Assembly: GCA_963797115.1 (NCBI GenBank)
Contig: CAWCOH010000001.1
Coordinates: forward strand, 496,001 to 560,000
Source of the DNA: AP-15 sp963797115
GTDB taxonomy: Bacteria; Pseudomonadota; Alphaproteobacteria; ATCC43930; CGMCC-115725
DNA: 64,000 nt
Direction: 5' to 3'
Position 1 is the stretch's first letter; every line of letters starts with the position of its first letter. Below are positions 63,121 to 64,000 of this stretch, piece by piece. A model generated the notes under the pieces. The model was not told the DNA's origin and made no database searches. It worked only from the letters and a program-made list of their open reading frames with translations. Position numbers and translations under genes: made by a program.

Positions 63121-64000
63121 TCAGCCCCTCAGACGCGGCATCACCTCGGCGGCGAAAAGGTCCATATTCCGCCGCGTCAGCTCGTCGGAGAGGATGCCGA
63201 ATTGAAGGAGCGCCACGAGGATGCCGAAGCCGGTGCGCTCGCGCATCCGTTCGATGCCCGCCAGCACCGTCCGGGGACTGCCGATGAGCGCGGTGCCGCT
63301 CTCGATCAGACCCTCGGCGGTGGCCCTGCCGCCGCCCAGCAGCCCTCGGCGCATATTGATGAAATTCTTCATCGAGCCGATCGAGGTGTAGCCCGGAGGC
63401 ATCAGCATCTCGAAGGTCTGGCGCAGGAAATCGTTAAACAGGGTCTCGACTGCGTGCCCCGCCTCCTCCAGCGCCCGCTCGTCGGTCTCGCCGACATAGA
63501 TCGGACAAGCCCAACCGAGCTGATCGGCCACCGCCTCGTAGCCGTATTTCCGCGCCTGCTCGCGATAAGTGTCGTGATAGCGCGCGACGAGATCGGCTGA
63601 GGAGAAGGTCACGAGGAACGGGTATTTGCGCTTGGGGTCGGCCGCCCAGGCAACCGTCTCGCTCGACCCCTGCGACGGGATCCAGACCGGCGGATGCGGG
63701 GTCTGGTAGGGCCTGGGCCACAAATTGACGTAGCGCAAGCTGAAGTGGTCGCCGTCGAAGGCAAAAGGGCCGGGCTCGGTCCACGCCCTGATGATCAGAT
63801 CGTGCGCTTCGTGAAAACGCTCGTGCGAGAAATAGGGGTTGACGCCCGAGGAATGATATTCCGAGCCGATGCCGCGCACGAAGCCGGCGATAATCCGGCC
63901 CTTCGACATGACGTCGAGCATCGCGAACTCTTCGGCGATGTAGATCGGGTTGTTGACCAGCGGCAATGCCCGCCCGAGGATGGCGATCTGGACCCGCTTC
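63121..64000 (-). CDS. LLM-class flavin-dependent oxidoreductase (5' end outside the window)
   Basis: Luciferase-like monooxygenase; the gene runs off the right end, where the frame is still open (KRVQIAILGRALPLVNNP). Family segments are IAEEFAMLDVMSKGRIIAGF, EAHDLIIRAWTEPGPFAFDG and PRPYQTPHPPVWIPSQGSSE. More than 290 residues are visible, consistent with a 350-400 residue monooxygenase using reduced FMN. It differs clearly from the LLM protein at 20243. Apparent in-frame ATGs inside the visible part are not the start, since the upstream sequence is also family-like. Confidence 0.85.
   Translation of the reverse strand, partial: KRVQIAILGRALPLVNNPIYIAEEFAMLDVMSKGRIIAGFVRGIGSEYHSSGVNPYFSHERFHEAHDLIIRAWTEPGPFAFDGDHFSLRYVNLWPRPYQTPHPPVWIPSQGSSETVAWAADPKRKYPFLVTFSSADLVARYHDTYREQARKYGYEAVADQLGWACPIYVGETDERALEEAGHAVETLFNDFLRQTFEMLMPPGYTSIGSMKNFINMRRGLLGGGRATAEGLIESGTALIGSPRTVLAGIERMRERTGFGILVALLQFGILSDELTRRNMDLFAAEVMPRLRG

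Overview
The window is a high-GC stretch of what looks like an alphaproteobacterial chromosome, probably a soil member of the Rhizobiales/Rhodospirillales type. This is inferred from the gene repertoire: a PmtA-like phospholipid methyltransferase, a NodT-type outer-membrane lipoprotein with paired MdtBC-like RND permeases, orphan TRAP/ABC-like binding proteins, a SoxC-like sulfite dehydrogenase, and many acyl-CoA, CoA-independent and hydratase catabolic enzymes. No rRNA, tRNA, CRISPR array or prophage block is visible.

Layout. 1-3.5 kb: rnc, then a SAM methyltransferase translationally coupled to a ThDP-dependent enzyme that carries an apparent frameshift. 3.7-13.2 kb: a complete four-gene tripartite RND efflux operon (adaptor, two different permeases, outer-membrane lipoprotein). 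13.2-15.9 kb: a decayed DUF4139-like gene, a small secreted protein, and an M4 metalloprotease behind what looks like a class II CRP-type promoter. 16-24.9 kb: hydantoinase A, acyl-CoA dehydrogenase, a D-aminoacylase remnant, an LLM oxidoreductase, SDR, alpha/beta hydrolase, intradiol dioxygenase, and a mannonate dehydratase. 25.2-27.1 kb: sulfite dehydrogenase (SoxC-like) with its cytochrome. 27.5-34.6 kb: an unstable region with three 5'-truncated copies of the mannonate dehydratase gene, a HigBA toxin-antitoxin pair, an EmrAB exporter, a His/Gly-rich secreted protein and a LysR regulator. 34.9-39.9 kb: a membrane-lipid cluster (PmtA-like methyltransferase, membrane protein, class III aminotransferase, phosphatidylserine decarboxylase, GT4 glycosyltransferase). 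40.2-46.7 kb: a catabolic cluster (MFS importer, ThDP enzyme, acyl-CoA dehydrogenase, aspartate dehydrogenase, 2-oxopent-4-enoate hydratase). 46.7-50.5 kb: a frameshifted SPFH protein, a polytopic membrane protein and an amidohydrolase. 50.9-54.6 kb: a tandem array of substrate-binding-protein genes joined by identical stop/start overlaps; one is interrupted by an IS630-family element. 54.6-64 kb: membrane protein, beta-helix secreted protein, purine salvage pair (HPRT and adenine deaminase), a GH108 muramidase, a second EmrAB exporter, and a partial LLM oxidoreductase.

Together the genes describe a catabolically flexible, efflux-rich genome region undergoing local duplication and decay. The points most worth following up are the nested 5'-truncated mannonate dehydratase copies, the stop/start-linked binding-protein array, the lipid cluster containing an unexpected aminotransferase, an acyl-CoA dehydrogenase without either known catalytic glutamate position, and two exact TGTGA-N6-TCACA sites, one spaced as a class II promoter. 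Several genes differ from an intact reading frame by a single base; the sequence alone cannot tell true mutation from assembly error.
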